A stretch of 8,531 bases of DNA. It comes from Gammaproteobacteria bacterium (lineage in GTDB: Bacteria > Pseudomonadota > Gammaproteobacteria > Granulosicoccales > Granulosicoccaceae). The notes beneath the pieces are model-generated. The model saw only the letters and a program-made list of their open reading frames with translations, was not told where the DNA came from and did no database searches. The translations under genes were made by a program, and so were the position numbers. Every line of letters begins with the position of its first letter. The stretch's first letter is position 1. Positions 6,450 to 8,531 of this stretch are shown here, piece by piece. The DNA lies in NCBI GenBank assembly GCA_020444765.1, contig JAGRHW010000147.1, positions 1-8,531 on the forward strand, read 5' to 3'.

Positions 6450-7571
6450 ATGGCTATCATGAATTTACCGTGCCTGAGCCGGATTCCCGGAAGGCGCCTG
6501 TTGCCTTTTTGCCTGTTGTTTGGCCTGCTGAACACGGCCGACGGCGCCATGGTGCCCGATCTGCTTGAACAACCCGCCCAGCTTAGCAAAGACGCCGGAC
6601 ACTCTCTGCAGCTGGCCGTGGCGGCCGCCGGTGACCGGTTGGTATCCGTGGGTGTGCGTGGGATTGTATTATTGTCGGACGATCAGGGACGCAATTGGCG
6701 GCAGGCCGATCAGGTGCCAGTCAGCGTCGCGTTGACGGATGTCGATTTTGTTTCCGCAACGCACGGTTGGGCTGTCGGGCACAGCGGTGTGGTGCTGGCC
6801 AGCACGGATGGCGGCAATACCTGGCAGCGTCAACTCGATGGTCAGCAGGCAGCGACTATTGTGCTCGATGAAGTCAAGGCCCGACAGGCCAAAGGTGTGG
6901 AGCTTGGTAAATATGAGTTGAGCGATGCCGAGCGCCTGGTCGAGGAAGGGCCGGACAAACCGTTTCTGGCGGTCGACTTCCAGACCGAGCAGCGTGGTTA
7001 CGTGGTTGGCGCCTACGGGCTGGCGTTCTATACCGACGATGGTGGCGCGAGCTGGCAGTCACTGATGGGGCGGATACCCAATCCGCGCGGTAAACATCTC
7101 TATCAGATTCGTAGCAATGATGCGGATCTGCTGATTGCGGGAGAGCAGGGCGCGCTGTTCCGCTCGCATGATGCGGGCGACTCTTTCCTTGAAATTCAGA
7201 CGCCTTATGAAGGCACATTCTTCGGTGCCTTGGAAACAGATCATAACCGTCTGCTGGCGTATGGCTTGCGCGGCAATGCCTGGCTGAGTACTGACGACGG
7301 GGCAAGCTGGCAACAGATCGAGATCGATCAGCAGATATCGCTACCGGATGCAACCCTGATGGCCGATGGGTCGGTGATCCTGGCCGACGAAAGCGGACGT
7401 CTGCTGCGCAGTACTGACGGCGGACAAGGCTTTGCGGTCATGAATCTGCCGGCCCAGAGTGGTTTGACGTGCGTGTTTCAGGCGCCCGATGGGGCGCTGG
7501 TGATCTCCAGCGCCCGTGGTGTAACGCGATTTGAAATTTCCCCGGACCTGACGGAAACAAGCCATGAGTAG
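6450..7571 (+). CDS. YCF48/BNR-type beta-propeller protein, secreted
   Basis: A 373-residue protein related to the YCF48/Asp-box (BNR) propeller family. After a signal sequence (RIPGRRLLPFCLLFGLL, ending near TADGA at about 33) it carries six regular copies of GxxGxxxxSxDxGxxW. The Asp boxes are at residues 76-83, 118-125, 195-202, 239-246, 280-287 and 321-328, fitting a propeller of about seven blades in the periplasm. Between the second and third boxes a charged, probably helical insert (about 133-170) breaks the spacing. There are no glycosidase catalytic residues I can identify, so a scaffold or assembly role, as for Ycf48 in photosystem II, fits better than an enzyme. The start could be ATG 6450 or 6459; neither has a strong ribosome binding site. 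The stop overlaps the RND gene start. An adaptor role for that pump is inferred from gene coupling. Confidence 0.85.
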   Translation: MAIMNLPCLSRIPGRRLLPFCLLFGLLNTADGAMVPDLLEQPAQLSKDAGHSLQLAVAAAGDRLVSVGVRGIVLLSDDQGRNWRQADQVPVSVALTDVDFVSATHGWAVGHSGVVLASTDGGNTWQRQLDGQQAATIVLDEVKARQAKGVELGKYELSDAERLVEEGPDKPFLAVDFQTEQRGYVVGAYGLAFYTDDGGASWQSLMGRIPNPRGKHLYQIRSNDADLLIAGEQGALFRSHDAGDSFLEIQTPYEGTFFGALETDHNRLLAYGLRGNAWLSTDDGASWQQIEIDQQISLPDATLMADGSVILADESGRLLRSTDGGQGFAVMNLPAQSGLTCVFQAPDGALVISSARGVTRFEISPDLTETSHE

Positions 7572-8531
7572 TGTACCGCTCCCCCCGACTGCATCGGCGA
7601 TCGAGAGTTTGCAGGATTTCGATCTGCGTTCCGGCTCCTGGCTTGAGCGTCTGCTGTTCAACAATCGTCTTGCCGTGCTTGTATTTTGTCTGCTGGCGAC
7701 GGTCTTCTTTGCCTATCAGGCGACCGGCCTGTCGCTCAACGCTGCTTTCGAGAAGATGATCCCGACCAAGCATCCTTATATCGTCAACTTTCTCGAAAAC
7801 CGCAGCCAGCTGGCGGATGTGGGTAACAGTCTGCGCATCGCAGTGGAAGCCGTCGATGGGGATATTGTCGATGCGCAATACCTTGAGACGGTTCGCGGGC
7901 TTGCCGATGAATTGTTTCTGCTGCCCGGTGTGGACCGCCCCTATATGAAGTCCCTGTGGGCGCCCGCCGTGCGCTGGACCGGCGTTACCGAGGACGGCCT
8001 GGATGGCGGTCCGGTCATTCCGGATGACTATGACGGCTCCGCCGAAAGTCTCGAACAGGTGCGGCTGAATATCGAGCGTTCCGGCGAGATTGGCCGGCTG
8101 GTGGCGGCCAACTTCAGATCGAGCATCATTCTCGTGCCGCTGCAGGAGCGTCTGGCCGATACCGGGGAACGTATCGATTACCATGCCTTGTCGCAACGCA
8201 TCGAGGAGCTGCGCGATAAATACAGCTCCGATACCGTGCGCATCTATGTGACGGGCTTTGCCAAGGTGGTGGGGGATCTTATCGACGGCCTGCTGCAGGT
8301 GCTGGTTTTCTTTGCTGTGGCGATTGCTATCTGCACTGCGATTCTGTTCTGGTATACCCGCTGTCTGCGCAGCACTTTTCTGGTCATGCTTTGTTCGCTG
8401 ATCGCGGTGGTGTGGCTGTTTGGTCTCTTGCCCACTCTCGGTTATGAGCTGGACCCTTATTCGATCTTGGTGCCGTTCGTGGTTTTTGCCATCGGTATGA
8501 GTCACGGCGCGCAGAAGATGAACGGCATCAT
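7564..8531 (+). CDS. RND/MMPL-family inner-membrane transporter, N-terminal part (3' end outside window)
   Basis: An open frame starts at ATG 7564, inside the last codons of the propeller gene (8-base overlap, typical of translational coupling), and is still open at the window end: 322 residues of an expected 750-850. Residues about 36-52 form the first membrane helix. These are followed by AFEKMIPTKHPYI, a segment like those after helix 1 in proton-driven RND/MMPL exporters. A periplasmic domain runs to about 240, then three helices lie near 242-262, 268-286 and 292-312. The end, VFAIGMSHGAQKMNG, resembles the helix-4 region of sterol-sensing-domain-like RND proteins. The proton-relay Asp of the family is not identified in the visible part. 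It probably powers the cassette, moving a hydrophobic substrate or lipid; direction and substrate are unknown. Confidence 0.88.
   Translation, partial: MSSVPLPPTASAIESLQDFDLRSGSWLERLLFNNRLAVLVFCLLATVFFAYQATGLSLNAAFEKMIPTKHPYIVNFLENRSQLADVGNSLRIAVEAVDGDIVDAQYLETVRGLADELFLLPGVDRPYMKSLWAPAVRWTGVTEDGLDGGPVIPDDYDGSAESLEQVRLNIERSGEIGRLVAANFRSSIILVPLQERLADTGERIDYHALSQRIEELRDKYSSDTVRIYVTGFAKVVGDLIDGLLQVLVFFAVAIAICTAILFWYTRCLRSTFLVMLCSLIAVVWLFGLLPTLGYELDPYSILVPFVVFAIGMSHGAQKMNGI

Noticed and set aside
7438..8505. 355-codon open frame on the minus strand over the propeller/RND junction
   Set aside because: It lies antisense to two well-supported genes, its translation is rich in His, Gln and Arg as expected for a GC-codon shadow, and it shows no recognisable domain.
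1..8531. tRNA, rRNA, CRISPR array, insertion sequence or transposase
   Set aside because: I looked for cloverleaf arms, regular repeat-spacer patterns, terminal inverted repeats and transposase motifs and saw none.

Overview
The window looks like chromosomal or plasmid DNA from an aromatic-degrading proteobacterium, most likely beta- or gammaproteobacterial. This rests on moderately GC-rich coding DNA, strong AGGAGG-type ribosome binding sites, outer-membrane beta-barrel and RND genes, and meta-cleavage enzymes of the Pseudomonas dmp/xyl type. All nine genes lie on the + strand. The first and last are cut by the window edges.

Block 1 (1-2965) is the end of a catechol meta-cleavage operon. 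In order it holds the C-terminal third of 4-hydroxy-2-oxovalerate aldolase (dmpG type), catechol 2,3-dioxygenase (dmpB/xylE type), an SDR-fold protein without the usual catalytic residues, a double-length (fused) 4-oxalocrotonate-tautomerase-like protein, and an XylT/DmpQ-type [2Fe-2S] ferredoxin. The dioxygenase opens the catechol ring, the ferredoxin is expected to re-reduce its oxidised iron, the tautomerase could act on 2-hydroxymuconate, and the aldolase cleaves the last C5 intermediate to pyruvate and acetaldehyde. The gene order differs from the dmp and xyl operons.

A 373-base stretch with no convincing gene (2966-3338) follows. It turns AT-rich and contains weak hairpins and two short perfect inverted repeats, so it probably holds the end of the first transcript and the promoter of the second.

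Block 2 (3339-8531) is a tight four-gene cassette: a DUF1302 outer-membrane beta-barrel, a secreted DUF1329 protein, a secreted YCF48/BNR-type beta-propeller with six Asp-box repeats, and the N-terminal part of an RND/MMPL inner-membrane transporter that overlaps the propeller gene by 8 bases. Together these could span inner membrane, periplasm and outer membrane. I read them as one envelope transport system for a hydrophobic substrate, perhaps an aromatic or a lipid. That function is inferred from protein classes and context. This cassette is the best candidate here for an incompletely described system.
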